This document shows positions 34,528 through 43,592 of a stretch of DNA of 64,000 nt, piece by piece. Each line of letters starts with the position of its first letter. The stretch's first letter is position 1. Origin of the DNA: Fermentibacter sp963718745 [NCBI: Candidatus Fermentibacterota bacterium] (GTDB lineage: Bacteria > Fermentibacterota > Fermentibacteria > Fermentibacterales). The DNA is taken from NCBI GenBank assembly GCA_963718745.1, contig OY970370.1, forward strand, positions 1,240,001 through 1,304,000, read 5' to 3'. Made by a program: the position numbers and the translations under genes. The notes under the pieces were generated by a model. It made no database searches, was not told the origin of the DNA, and worked only from the letters and a program-made list of their open reading frames with translations.

Positions 34528-37191
34528 CTACTCCAGCAGCTGGAGGTCCTCGCCGATCCCGCCCGCTGCAGAGACGAACCACTCGCCGGTGAAGTACTTC
34601 GATGCAACCTCTCTTATGTCGTCGATACCGAGCGAGAGGATCTCGCGCAGATTCGAGAGGTCGGAGTCCAGAGGCTGGCCCAGTGTCTCCCTCGTTGCCA
34701 GGTATGTCGCCACTTCATCGTAAGTGTCGAATCCCAGGGAGTGTCGCCCGATATTCATGTACTGCCTCAGGACCAGTTCCTCCTCCAGCACTCCCTCGCC
34801 GGCCATCAGGGCGCATTCCTGCTGCGCGGCCTCGAGCGCCCTCGCAGCGAACGGGGCTCCGGTCATGAACATCGTGATGAAGATCGACGGTGACTCGTTG
34901 ATCGCGCTCTGCACGTATGCCCCGACCGAGTAGGTCAGCCCCTGCCTCTCGCGTAGGTTCATGCCCATCCGGGAGCTGATCCCGCCTCCGAGGATGGTCG
35001 TCATCATCCTGAAGGCCTGGTAGTCCGGGGAGCCATAGGCCGGAGCCTCGCAGCCGAACATCACGCCCGCCTCCATGCGCCCTTCGATGGTTTCGACGAG
35101 AGTTTCGCCAGGACCCTGCCTGAACACGAGCGGCTGCGGCGGAGGCAGCGGTTCGTCAGGATCGCTCCATTCCCCGAAGTTCTCCTCGACGAAACCGAGA
35201 GCCTCGCTGGGCGTGATGTCGCCCACCACCGCGACGACTGATCCCTCGGGCCTGACGCAGAGCCCGTACCAGTCCTTCATCTCCTGGTAGTCGATCCCGG
35301 CTATCGTCGCCGTGTCGGGCACCCATCTCGAGCCCTCCACGAACAGCACCGCATCGAAACGCGACGAGGCGAGGCTCATGGGATCCTCCCGCACGAGCCG
35401 GTACTCTTCCACCATCCGACCCCGCACCTGCTCGAAGTCGGCCTCGAGGAGGTTCGGGCGCATCAGCAGGTCGGCGAGCGATTCGAAGTAGAGCGCTGCG
35501 TTCTCGCTGGGCCCGTAGCAGTTGCCCATCGTGAACTCGGTTGCCGGACTCAGCCAGATCCCGCCGCCGGTGCGCATCAGCCGTGAGGAGAAGTCCGTCT
35601 GGCTCATGCCGTCCGCACCCCACTGCATCGTCTCCGCCACGAGCGCGGAGATGCCGGAACTGCCGTCGCTGGTCCTGCAGTCGCCCATAGGCACGGTGGC
35701 CATGATCTCGACGATCGGGAAGCTGTGGTCCTCCTTGACTAGCAAGGTGAGGCCGTTGTCCAGCTCGAACCTCACGGTGCCCTCGGAGGCCGAGCGCTCC
35801 GGTACCGCGAGTCCCGCCGGGTCGAGATCGAGCCCCTCCCAGTCCGTCACCTGGGGAACTTCGATGTCGGTGACGCCCTCAGTCGATGTCTCGCGCCCGG
35901 ATCCGCCCGGCTGTGCGCTAAGCACGGCTACCACCATGCGGTCGGGTGAGAAGTGCCGTGAGGCGACGTCCATGACCTGCTCCGGGGTCAGCGCCATAAC
36001 GCTCTCGCGCACCCTCCGGTAGCCCAGCGGGTCCCCGGTCTCGGTCATGCCGAAGGCGAGCTGCCTCGCCACGGAGAGAGGGTTGTTCTCGTCCATCACC
36101 TGACGGCCGGCGTAGTAGCCCGTGATCACGCCCAGCCTGTCGGGATCGAGGGGTTCGCGGGTCAGGCGGAAGACTTCATCGCACACGATCTCCTCGAGGC
36201 TGTCCAGGGTAACTCCGGGTGCGGGCTGGAGCCAGATGCCGAACGGACCCACGCCGCTGTTGTAAGGTGACATAGCCCAGGCTTCCGAGGCCAGCCCGGT
36301 CGCGACGAGGTTCTCCTGGAACCATGCGTTGCGGCTGCTGCTGAAGTAGGCGGCGATGGCTACGAGCGCCGGATAGTCCGGATCGGAGTAGCCGCAGCCG
36401 TCGAAGTAGATCAGCATCCTGTCGGCCTCGGCGGGGAACTCCACAGTCACTTCCGATCTGCCCGCGAGCGGAGGCGCCTCCTCGAACTCGATGTCCGGCG
36501 TGTTCCCGGCGGGGATGGGTCCGAACAGCCTCTCTATCGCTGCAAGGGCCTCGGCGCTGTCGAAGTCGCCTACTACCGCCAGGACTGCGTTACCGGGAGT
36601 GTACCAGGTCCGGTAGTAGTCCGAGACCTTTGCACTGTCGAGGGCGGCAATGGCCTCGCTGGTGCCTACGGGGCTCATCGAGTAGGGGGTGTCACCGTAG
36701 TAGATGGAGTCGGCAGCATCGAACAGCGCAGTGTAGGGACTGTCCTGGTTCAGGCGCCACTCGTCCGTGACGACCCCGATCTCCTGTGCCACTTCGTCAG
36801 GATCGAGCCGGAGATTGGCCATCCTGTCGCTCTCGATGGCAAGAGCCTCCTCGAGCGAGCCCGCGGGCATGTACAGGAAGTAGGAGGTCATGTCGCTCCC
36901 CGTGCCGCCGTTGGCCTGTCCGCCGTTCCTCTGCACGAGCTGCCAGAACCTGGGGCCCGGCATCGTGGGCGTGCCGTTGAACATCATGTGCTCGAGGAAG
37001 TGGCTTATGCCGGCTATTTCATCGGTCTCGTTGCGCGCTCCGACGTCGTATACGACCACCACGGCCACGGTGGGCGCGTAGTGCATCTCCTGGAGGATGA
37101 CTGTGAGCCCGTTGTCCAGCACCACGACCTCCGGGTCCGATCCCGAGGCGCTCAGTGCAACGGCGAGGCATAGCAGGATGACCTTCTTCAC
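34528..37191 (-). CDS. secreted M16 metalloprotease (two-domain, PqqL/insulinase type)
   Basis: 887 residues from GTG 37191. Signal peptide VILLCLAVALSASG. The N-terminal half has the zinc motif HFLEH (H64, E67, H68) in AGISHFLEHMMFNGT, with a downstream Glu in the expected helix. The second half (ISALVAETMQWG at the matching place) lacks the motif, as in fused M16 proteins where it only forms the chamber. It acts in the periplasm on peptides. It lies downstream of the small membrane gene 37321 and the RiPP-like operon on the same strand; because M16 proteases process some modified peptides (PqqF), a role there is possible but unproven. Confidence 0.88.
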   Translation of the reverse strand: MKKVILLCLAVALSASGSDPEVVVLDNGLTVILQEMHYAPTVAVVVVYDVGARNETDEIAGISHFLEHMMFNGTPTMPGPRFWQLVQRNGGQANGGTGSDMTSYFLYMPAGSLEEALAIESDRMANLRLDPDEVAQEIGVVTDEWRLNQDSPYTALFDAADSIYYGDTPYSMSPVGTSEAIAALDSAKVSDYYRTWYTPGNAVLAVVGDFDSAEALAAIERLFGPIPAGNTPDIEFEEAPPLAGRSEVTVEFPAEADRMLIYFDGCGYSDPDYPALVAIAAYFSSSRNAWFQENLVATGLASEAWAMSPYNSGVGPFGIWLQPAPGVTLDSLEEIVCDEVFRLTREPLDPDRLGVITGYYAGRQVMDENNPLSVARQLAFGMTETGDPLGYRRVRESVMALTPEQVMDVASRHFSPDRMVVAVLSAQPGGSGRETSTEGVTDIEVPQVTDWEGLDLDPAGLAVPERSASEGTVRFELDNGLTLLVKEDHSFPIVEIMATVPMGDCRTSDGSSGISALVAETMQWGADGMSQTDFSSRLMRTGGGIWLSPATEFTMGNCYGPSENAALYFESLADLLMRPNLLEADFEQVRGRMVEEYRLVREDPMSLASSRFDAVLFVEGSRWVPDTATIAGIDYQEMKDWYGLCVRPEGSVVAVVGDITPSEALGFVEENFGEWSDPDEPLPPPQPLVFRQGPGETLVETIEGRMEAGVMFGCEAPAYGSPDYQAFRMMTTILGGGISSRMGMNLRERQGLTYSVGAYVQSAINESPSIFITMFMTGAPFAARALEAAQQECALMAGEGVLEEELVLRQYMNIGRHSLGFDTYDEVATYLATRETLGQPLDSDLSNLREILSLGIDDIREVASKYFTGEWFVSAAGGIGEDLQLLE

Positions 37192-37320
37192 GGTTCCCCC
37201 TTCGAACGCGGCGCTCATGAGGCTCGCGAATTGCAGACAGATATCCGCTTTATGCATTGGGTGAGAGATGCGCCGCAAGTACCGGACGCCGGTCCGGAAG
37301 TGCGGCAGCGATGCCCGTTC

Positions 37321-37569
37321 CTAGCTCTTCGCCAGGTACTTCCTCAGGAACTCGCCGAAGAGCAGGAGCATGGCGGAGCAGAACAGGCCCTTCGCGAAGA
37401 AGTAGAGGGAGAAGCCCATCTCGCTGGGATCGATGATGCTGACACCCTCCTGGAAACTGGTCTCTCCGCCGTCAAAGTTCAGGAAATAGCCGCCCAGCCA
37501 GATCCAGGTGCAGATCAGCAGGATGGCCAGTGCCACGATAGGGTTGATCCTCCTGAGGTAGAACTCCAT
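37321..37569 (-). CDS. small membrane protein
   Basis: 82 residues from ATG 37569 (GAAGGAGGTTCCG upstream). Two hydrophobic segments (PIVALAILLICTWIWLGGYFL and FSLYFFAKGLFCSAMLLLFGEFL) flank a periplasmic-looking loop with FDGGETSFQEGVSIIDPSEMG. It lies 115 bp downstream of the ABC transporter gene on the same strand. Function unknown. Confidence 0.7.
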   Translation of the reverse strand: MEFYLRRINPIVALAILLICTWIWLGGYFLNFDGGETSFQEGVSIIDPSEMGFSLYFFAKGLFCSAMLLLFGEFLRKYLAKS

Positions 37570-37684
37570 CGGAACCTCCTTCGGGTGCCTGTCCCCTCGC
37601 AAACCTCACGAAATACGGACCGGGCGGGAGCCTTCCTGACCATTGGAGGCTTCCCGGAGTCCGTCGATGCCCCATGCCGGAAAT

Positions 37685-39349
37685 CTACTGGACCGGTCGA
37701 CCCAGCGTGACGGTGCGGTCGGTTATATGGTCGATGTTCTCGTTGTGGGTGACGATAAGCACGATGGTCCCTTTTTCCGCAAGCTCCTTCACCGTCTCCA
37801 GGATCAGGTCCTCCGTGTCGACATCGAGCTGCGAGGTCGGCTCGTCGAGCAGGAGCACCTGCGGATTCCGGAGGATCACCGCTGCAAGGGCCAGGCGCTG
37901 CTTCTCGCCTCCGGAGATGTTCGATCCACCGTCGGTGATGTCGGTGGCGGCGGGTGACCCGGAATCGAGCCTGTCATCGAGGTGGAGCTCCCTGAACACG
38001 GAGGACAGCCGTTCACCATCGGGAGCGGAGCCCGACAGCATCTCCATGTTCCACTCGATCGAGCCGTTGAAGAATCTTATGTCCTGAGGCAGCAGGACCG
38101 CCGGATCGCCCAGGTCCCTCAGCCCGTCCACCGGCTTGCCGTTGACCAGGATGCTCCCGTTCGAGCGAGGATGGAGCCCGAACAGGGTCTTCAGGAGGGT
38201 CGTCTTGCCCGCCCCGCTCTGCCCCCGGATGGCAACGATCTCACCTTTCCTGGCGGAGAAGCTGACGTTCTCGAAGATCACATGGCCGTCTATCGACCCG
38301 GAAAGACCCATGACTTCGATCGTATCGACGCTCATCCCGGCTTTTCGATCCTGTCTTTCGGCAGCGGTTTCGGGCAGGTCCAGGAATTCCGCCATCCTGT
38401 CCAGGCTCGCGATGGAACCCTGGATCTTGCCTATGACCGTGGTCACGCCGCCGAGCCTTCCCGCGAAGAGGGCGAGATATGCAAGGAAGGCGACTACTGT
38501 CCCGACTTCGGCCGTGGCGATCCCGGGTGACCCTTCCGCATAGAGCAGGAATGCGATCATCCCTCCGATCGTGAGGACCGCCAGGCAGGCCATGTAGAAG
38601 AGCATCCTCAGCGTGTTCCGCAGGTCGACCCGCGTCGCCTGCCGCACCTTCCCGGAGACGTGGTCGCACATCCTCCCGTCCGCCGAGAACGCCCTCAACT
38701 GGTACTGAGAAACGACGAGATTGGTCGTGGCCCCCTCGAGCTGCGACCTCTTCTCCAGGATCTCCTTCATCAGCGCTCTGGACCTCCTGGCGACGAAGAT
38801 CCCCGCCGGCAGGAGAAGCAGGCCGGCTGCCACCAGCACGAGCGTCACGCCGGGAAGCAGGACGATCAGCATCACGAGGCTGGCCGCAAGGACCAGCACC
38901 GATTCGATCAGGCCGGGGACCTCTACCGAGAACAGCGTCGGCACGGGGTAGATCTCGGAGGCGATCCTCCTGTTCAGGTAGCCCGCCTCGAACGAGTCCA
39001 GGATCCGGAGGTCGACCCTGCTCATCTTCTCACAGACCCGGGGGATCCAGTTGTCGAGGAACGATCGGTCGAAGGTCTTCCTCAGGATCTGGTTGAAGAA
39101 CTGCACCAGAAGTGCACCGATCCCGACGAGAAGAAGCGTGCGGAGGCCGGAGAACGACAGGGTCACGGCGCTGGACTGGCCCAGGATGCCGGCGATGGAG
39201 TCCCCGAGGACGATCGGAGCCACGATCGAGAGACCGGAACCCGCCAGGACCATCAGGACAAGGATCGCCAGCGGGGCTCTGCCCCTCCGGAGGGTTTCGG
39301 AAACGATCCGCGCCCTCGTCCGGCTGCCCTGTGCCGACACCATCTTCAC
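37685..39349 (-). CDS. ABC exporter, fused membrane and ATPase domains
   Basis: 554 residues. Six membrane helices fill the first 300 residues. The ATPase domain has Walker A GQSGAGKT (near residue 387), signature ISGGEKQR and Walker B VLLLDEPTS. There is no N-terminal C39 peptidase domain, so it would export material without trimming it. The GTG start overlaps the stop of the propeller lipoprotein (GTGA), making it the last gene of the translationally coupled operon that begins with the 39-residue peptide. The likely role is export of the modified peptide; lipid or drug export is the alternative. Its base composition is host-like. Confidence 0.88.
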   Translation of the reverse strand: MKMVSAQGSRTRARIVSETLRRGRAPLAILVLMVLAGSGLSIVAPIVLGDSIAGILGQSSAVTLSFSGLRTLLLVGIGALLVQFFNQILRKTFDRSFLDNWIPRVCEKMSRVDLRILDSFEAGYLNRRIASEIYPVPTLFSVEVPGLIESVLVLAASLVMLIVLLPGVTLVLVAAGLLLLPAGIFVARRSRALMKEILEKRSQLEGATTNLVVSQYQLRAFSADGRMCDHVSGKVRQATRVDLRNTLRMLFYMACLAVLTIGGMIAFLLYAEGSPGIATAEVGTVVAFLAYLALFAGRLGGVTTVIGKIQGSIASLDRMAEFLDLPETAAERQDRKAGMSVDTIEVMGLSGSIDGHVIFENVSFSARKGEIVAIRGQSGAGKTTLLKTLFGLHPRSNGSILVNGKPVDGLRDLGDPAVLLPQDIRFFNGSIEWNMEMLSGSAPDGERLSSVFRELHLDDRLDSGSPAATDITDGGSNISGGEKQRLALAAVILRNPQVLLLDEPTSQLDVDTEDLILETVKELAEKGTIVLIVTHNENIDHITDRTVTLGRPVQ

Positions 39350-40464
39350 GGTTCTTCGAATTCCATCAGGAACAGCGTAGAGCCTCCGTCTTCACGGGTT
39401 TCGCAGGCGATGATGCCCGAGGAGCCGATCCTGATATCGAAGTGGCTGGTCGCGTCGGTAAGGGTCGGCGCACGGACGAACATCACGGTGTCCTCCAGGG
39501 AATGCGAGAGGACGAGGAAGGTGGGGTAGTCGGATGCGGCGGTCTCCAACCACACATTCCCGAGGGAGTCGACACCTATCGAAGCGACCTGGGGTTTGAA
39601 CTCGTCGATTTCGATCATCGAGGAGAACGCCCCCATAAGCGGATGGCTCTCGAGGGCGATGAGTTCGGACTCGACCTCTGCGGCGTTCCTCTCAACCCTA
39701 TCGCAGTCCTCGTTATAAGTCGCGAATTCATCACCCTCCCGATGGAAGCCAGTGATCGACATCCCGTCGACACTGCTCCGGGAGACGTACACGTCCCCGT
39801 TGGATTCGTCTGATGCATAGCGGAGGGCGCTCATAACACGGTAAAAAGAGTTGCCGACCTCCTCCAGATCCATTGGCTGGTCAAAGCAGTAATATTCAAC
39901 TAGGGATGCGCTCGAGTCTCCGTAAAGCCCAACGGACACTTCAGCAACCAGTGCGTTGTTATCGTCGAAGCTGTTCGCGGATCTGAGGCCGAGGAAACCC
40001 GAGCCACCGGCCGGACGGAGGTCGAGAGGCAAATTGCTATCGAAGTACGACAGTTCTTCCAGATATTCGCGGTCTGATCCGTAACAGACTAACCCGTTGC
40101 TTGCATCTACCACCCTAACTATTCCGCCACACGAAACCAGGCTGACGGGGTTCATCAGGTCGCCCGGAGCCTCGCCAGAAGACCCTAACGAAGAGGTCGA
40201 ATCTGTCTGCAGATCGATATAGAACACCTTGTGAGCGGCGTTATCGAGGACCAGCACCCGCCCTTGGTCCATTTGGAACTCGCCGATCGAGAGGACATCG
40301 CCAAGCGTGTCTGTGAAGATTGATAGAACAGTGTCCGACGGAGTAATAGTCCTTGCTGGATAGGCAGTCAGTTCGGGATGCTCCGCGCAGCCCAGCACCG
40401 ATACAAGCACGCAGAAGACAACCAGGGGCACCAGATGCTCTCCTCTGTGGTCTAGGCCCTTCAT
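39346..40464 (-). CDS. 6-bladed beta-propeller lipoprotein of the RiPP-like operon
   Basis: 372 residues with signal peptide and lipobox (VLGC, C26). Propeller units are visible: GEFQMDQGRVLVLDNAAHKVFYIDLQTDS, SSGEAPGDLMNPVSLVSCGGIVRVVDASNGLVCYGSD. The overall pattern matches the lipoprotein at 20299-21426. ATGA and GTGA overlaps join it to the B12 radical SAM gene before it and the ABC exporter after it. In this setting it may bind the peptide product or its target outside the membrane (inference). Codon use is less GC-rich than in the surrounding regions. Confidence 0.75.
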   Translation of the reverse strand: MKGLDHRGEHLVPLVVFCVLVSVLGCAEHPELTAYPARTITPSDTVLSIFTDTLGDVLSIGEFQMDQGRVLVLDNAAHKVFYIDLQTDSTSSLGSSGEAPGDLMNPVSLVSCGGIVRVVDASNGLVCYGSDREYLEELSYFDSNLPLDLRPAGGSGFLGLRSANSFDDNNALVAEVSVGLYGDSSASLVEYYCFDQPMDLEEVGNSFYRVMSALRYASDESNGDVYVSRSSVDGMSITGFHREGDEFATYNEDCDRVERNAAEVESELIALESHPLMGAFSSMIEIDEFKPQVASIGVDSLGNVWLETAASDYPTFLVLSHSLEDTVMFVRAPTLTDATSHFDIRIGSSGIIACETREDGGSTLFLMEFEEP

Positions 40465-41777
40465 CTCGTGACCTCCACAGGCATTGCCGCCCTCTCGTCT
40501 GAACCACCACCAGTTCCGAGCACTTCCTGAACCTTATGGACGGCATACATCATCATGCCTATCAGTTCGCTCCTCGTCATGCTGGCACTGGGGAAGCAAA
40601 GTGGATACTCATTTTCCTGCTCCCACCAGTTCGAGACGTTCCCGTAGCCGAACTCTCCTGAACGCTGGTAGATCGCAGTGCCCGGAAACGGTCTGAGAAA
40701 CCCGAACTCGATGACCCTCACTCCCAGATCTGCGAGACCAACTGCCCGAGCGATCCTCTTCCGGACAGAGTCGACCGTGTCTCCAGGAAGGCCAATCATT
40801 AGAGAGACCGCGACATCGATACCAAGATCGACGGCATCTCCCAGCACCCTCGGGATATCTCCGGATCTGATGTTCTTGCCGATTAGATCAAGAGTATCCT
40901 GCTCGAAACACTCCACTCCGAACTGGATCTCTGAGCAACCAGCTTCTCTCATCATCTGCAGTTTGTGACGATCAACGCAATCCAGTCGAGACTCACAAAA
41001 CCAATTGAGGTTGTTCTCACCGAGAAACCTACACAGAGCTCCCAGACGGCCGGACATCTGCGTAAAGGAATCGTCCAGAACTGCAATTTTTTGTGCCATG
41101 AACTCACTTTTAAGTAAGGCGATCTCGCTCTCTATTGATTCGATACTTCTGATATGGATCAACCCGTTGTTGATAGCTGGAGAGGAGCAGAAAACACATC
41201 GTCCAGGGCATCCGCGTGCTGTCATAATGGTGAAGGGATACTGGTACTCCTTCAGGTCGACACATCGTCTGTCTGGGAAGGAATCCGGGAAATTGAGATC
41301 TTCTGGCCTTACGAGGGGTGCATTCACGATCATGCATTCGTCCCGACATACGTCGGATCTCTCCAGTTCCTCCGCGATCGACAGAATTAGATCCTGAAAG
41401 TACCTATCCCCGGGGCCTCTAAACACCACATCGGCACCCAGGGTTCTGGCGCACGATTCTGATGCCAGAGTCGCATGCGGCCCTCCTACTACGATTCTGG
41501 TCCTCTTCTCGGCGATCTTTCTGCATCGGGCGATCAGTCTCGAGAGGACATAGTGCTGTTCGGTGAGGGTTGTGAAGCAGAGGATATCCGAATTCTCCGA
41601 AGCGATTCTTGATGCAACCGATTCAACAGAGTCGATGCTGTAGGGATCAATCATCTCATCGAGCAACACAAACTGCAGTCTCTCTTTTAGTTTAAGTTTT
41701 GCAGCCAAGTACATCAAACCGAGTGGTGGCATCTGTTTCGTTGCCGACCGGTGCAAGTTCACCAGTGCGACTCTCAC
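40461..41777 (-). CDS. B12-binding-domain radical SAM enzyme
   Basis: 438 residues from GTG 41777, which overlaps the upstream stop (GTGA). The N-terminal cobalamin-binding-type Rossmann domain (VRVALVNLHRSATKQMPPLGLMYLAAKL, IVVGGPHATL) lacks the DxHxxG lower-ligand motif, as many family members do. The radical SAM cluster is C190, C194, C197 (GCPGRCVFC). Later motifs are FCESRLDCV, EIQFGVECFEQDTL and VSLMIGLPGDT. Family members carry out C- or P-methylation and other rearrangements. Position between the SPASM maturase and the exporter suggests it modifies the operon's peptide. Confidence 0.9.
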   Translation of the reverse strand: MRVALVNLHRSATKQMPPLGLMYLAAKLKLKERLQFVLLDEMIDPYSIDSVESVASRIASENSDILCFTTLTEQHYVLSRLIARCRKIAEKRTRIVVGGPHATLASESCARTLGADVVFRGPGDRYFQDLILSIAEELERSDVCRDECMIVNAPLVRPEDLNFPDSFPDRRCVDLKEYQYPFTIMTARGCPGRCVFCSSPAINNGLIHIRSIESIESEIALLKSEFMAQKIAVLDDSFTQMSGRLGALCRFLGENNLNWFCESRLDCVDRHKLQMMREAGCSEIQFGVECFEQDTLDLIGKNIRSGDIPRVLGDAVDLGIDVAVSLMIGLPGDTVDSVRKRIARAVGLADLGVRVIEFGFLRPFPGTAIYQRSGEFGYGNVSNWWEQENEYPLCFPSASMTRSELIGMMMYAVHKVQEVLGTGGGSDERAAMPVEVTR

Positions 41778-43105
41778 TTCGCCCAATAACCCTTCACTAT
41801 CTGGCAGAAAGGGTTCTCCCCGGTGATGCTTCCCGTATTCCAGTATGCTGCGGTCCTGCACCCACCGCCGCATTGCGCTTTGATGTCGCAGTCCCTGCAG
41901 TGATCAAGACGATCAACCGTCACTTTCCTGATAGAATTGAGGATCGGTGACTCTCTCCAAGTATTCCTGAGTTCCGAAATCGTCGTTCGGCCACTCACAG
42001 CCCCAAGACGGAATTCATCAGAAAGGAGCGCAGAACATGGATACAACGAGCCATCAGGCTCTATATGAAGAATCCCTGTTCCAAGATAGCAGAAGTGCCG
42101 TCTTTCCTGCGAGTTGACAGGGGTATCCGATGGATTACCTAGCCCATCGACGAACTGGACTGGGATTCCTGTCTCATTCGAAAGCTTCTCAGCGAGTAAG
42201 GAAGCTTGCATTACTTCGGTTGGAGTCGTCTGAACAGTTGAGCAGCCCGGATGTACGTTCATGAGAGGGCCGAGCCTTATCGAAGATGCTCCAGATTTGG
42301 AAGATAGCTTGAAGATCGTATCAAGATCGCCAATGGTATTGCAGGTCAGAACGACTCCGACTGTTACTCGTATTCCCTCTTCGCAGGCAGTCCGGATTGC
42401 GTCGAATACCCTCATTGCTAAGTCCCGGTCTAAGTCCGGACCGGAATCATAGACAGCGTTCAACCCTATCTGGAGATTTCTAACACCTCCTTGTCCCAGA
42501 GAGCGCAGAATCGCCCTATCGAGTAGTATGCCATTAGTGGAAATCGTTACACTATTTACCATGGATGCTGCATGCACGGCCAGATCCACCGTGTGCTCAA
42601 AAAGAAACGGCTCCCCGCCAGTGATGTTCAGAAGAGCAATATCCATCTTTGAGAGGGTCTCGATGACAGCAGAATACTCAGCCCGACCGAGAGCTTGCCC
42701 ACATGAAACGCCTTCTCGGTAACAGTGTCTGCACTCTCGGTTGCATGCATCTGTGACGGCAAGGCTTACCATGACGGGAGTCGAGAAGGAATCTGCAGCA
42801 AAAGGGAGATTCTGTGCCAAACGTGCCTTTCGCGGTTGCTCTAAACAAGTGCTTCCAAGGGTAATGATCCCGTCGCGAGTCATCATCATTACTCGTATTA
42901 GATTGCATGCAAGATCGGAATCGGAGATGGAGATTCGTTTCGCAATTGCATATGCTGTCTCGCACCCGTCGATTTCCTTCAGCAAATCTAAATCGCTTGC
43001 GCTTACTGTACTGAAGAAGCCTTTCCCGCTGATGAAGATCCCTCCCTCGGCCTCTGTACGTAGAACGCTTCCTTCTGGAAGAATCGGGATCAGTTGTGAG
43101 TTCAT
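41774..43105 (-). CDS. radical SAM/SPASM peptide maturase with N-terminal RRE-like domain
   Basis: 443 residues. The first ~95 residues resemble PqqD (GGIFISGKGFFSTVSASDLDLLKEIDG), a peptide-recognition fold. The radical SAM motif is C121-x3-C125-x2-C128 (CNRECRHC), followed by ITGGEPF and STNG. The C-terminal SPASM region supplies Cys for auxiliary iron-sulfur clusters (YPCSAL, HCRDCDIKAQCGGGC, NPFC). SPASM maturases make sactipeptide thioethers, C-C bonds and similar changes in ribosomal peptides. ATGA overlap with the PqqD-like gene before it and GTGA with the B12 enzyme after it show coupled translation. Confidence 0.92.
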   Translation of the reverse strand: MNSQLIPILPEGSVLRTEAEGGIFISGKGFFSTVSASDLDLLKEIDGCETAYAIAKRISISDSDLACNLIRVMMMTRDGIITLGSTCLEQPRKARLAQNLPFAADSFSTPVMVSLAVTDACNRECRHCYREGVSCGQALGRAEYSAVIETLSKMDIALLNITGGEPFLFEHTVDLAVHAASMVNSVTISTNGILLDRAILRSLGQGGVRNLQIGLNAVYDSGPDLDRDLAMRVFDAIRTACEEGIRVTVGVVLTCNTIGDLDTIFKLSSKSGASSIRLGPLMNVHPGCSTVQTTPTEVMQASLLAEKLSNETGIPVQFVDGLGNPSDTPVNSQERRHFCYLGTGILHIEPDGSLYPCSALLSDEFRLGAVSGRTTISELRNTWRESPILNSIRKVTVDRLDHCRDCDIKAQCGGGCRTAAYWNTGSITGENPFCQIVKGYWAK

Positions 43106-43371
43106 ATCGCTTCTTCCAGTGAGACAAGAAGACCCGACTGTTCCAGGCAGGCGAGGAACTCTGCAACATCCTCAGGGTGAAGTTGCAGATTACCTCTATC
43201 GTCGAGCAGCTTTGTCTGTAGTTCTCGAAGCGATACTGGGCCGGCGTTGAGATGGGAAATGATCAGGCAGGCGGACTCGTTATACTTCCGCAAAGCCTTC
43301 TTTTCGGTATCGATTATCATTCTCTCATCGGCCAGGAAAATGGTCGAAGACTTGAGACAATAGCTCTTCAC
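43102..43371 (-). CDS. PqqD-like RiPP recognition element protein
   Basis: 89 residues from GTG 43371, chosen over upstream options because GGGAGGC lies just before it and the length is that of PqqD (about 90). The pattern STIFLADERMIIDTEKKALRKYNESACLIISHLNAGPVSLRELQTKLLDDRG..., ending in EDVAEFLACLEQSGLLV, matches the winged-helix PqqD fold that binds leader peptides and hands them to the radical SAM enzyme. It follows the 39-residue peptide gene by 65 bases containing a hairpin, and overlaps the SPASM gene by ATGA. Confidence 0.82.
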   Translation of the reverse strand: MKSYCLKSSTIFLADERMIIDTEKKALRKYNESACLIISHLNAGPVSLRELQTKLLDDRGNLQLHPEDVAEFLACLEQSGLLVSLEEAI

Positions 43372-43389
43372 AAGCCTCCCGTCTTGGAG

Positions 43390-43420
43390 GCGCAGGGGAC
43401 ACCTCCGGCGCCCCCTGCGC
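43390..43420 (-). promoter_or_regulatory. intercistronic hairpin between peptide gene and PqqD-like gene
   Basis: A perfect 9-bp stem (GCGCAGGGG/CCCCTGCGC) with a 13-base loop lies in the 65-base gap. Without a T-run it may act as a partial terminator or as an mRNA-stability element that keeps peptide expression above that of the enzymes, an arrangement common in RiPP operons. Confidence 0.6.
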
Positions 43421-43436
43421 TCCACAGTATTCCGAC

Positions 43437-43556
43437 CTATGGGTGCGGAATAGCCGCGAAGTTCAGCAAACCGCAAAGGATGTACAATGCGATGCATTTT
43501 GCGGTGTCCCCAGGATCGACATACTCGATCGCAACTTCGGCCGGTTTCTCGATCAT
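43437..43556 (-). CDS. 39-residue candidate RiPP precursor peptide
   Basis: A short gene with the best ribosome binding site of the operon (GGAGGTGA, 4 bases before ATG 43556). The peptide starts MIEKPAEVAIEYVDPGD; this half is charged and leader-like, and a KP-x-V element near the start is seen in other RRE-bound leaders. The second half is hydrophobic with Cys21 and Cys28 and ends FAAIPHP. It is the first gene of the operon PqqD-SPASM-B12 enzyme-lipoprotein-ABC, exactly where a precursor is expected. The alternative is a small membrane peptide or translation leader. No homology search was possible. Confidence 0.75.
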   Translation of the reverse strand: MIEKPAEVAIEYVDPGDTAKCIALYILCGLLNFAAIPHP

Positions 43557-43592
43557 CGATTCACCTCCTTCAAGCATTCAATGCCAATATGA

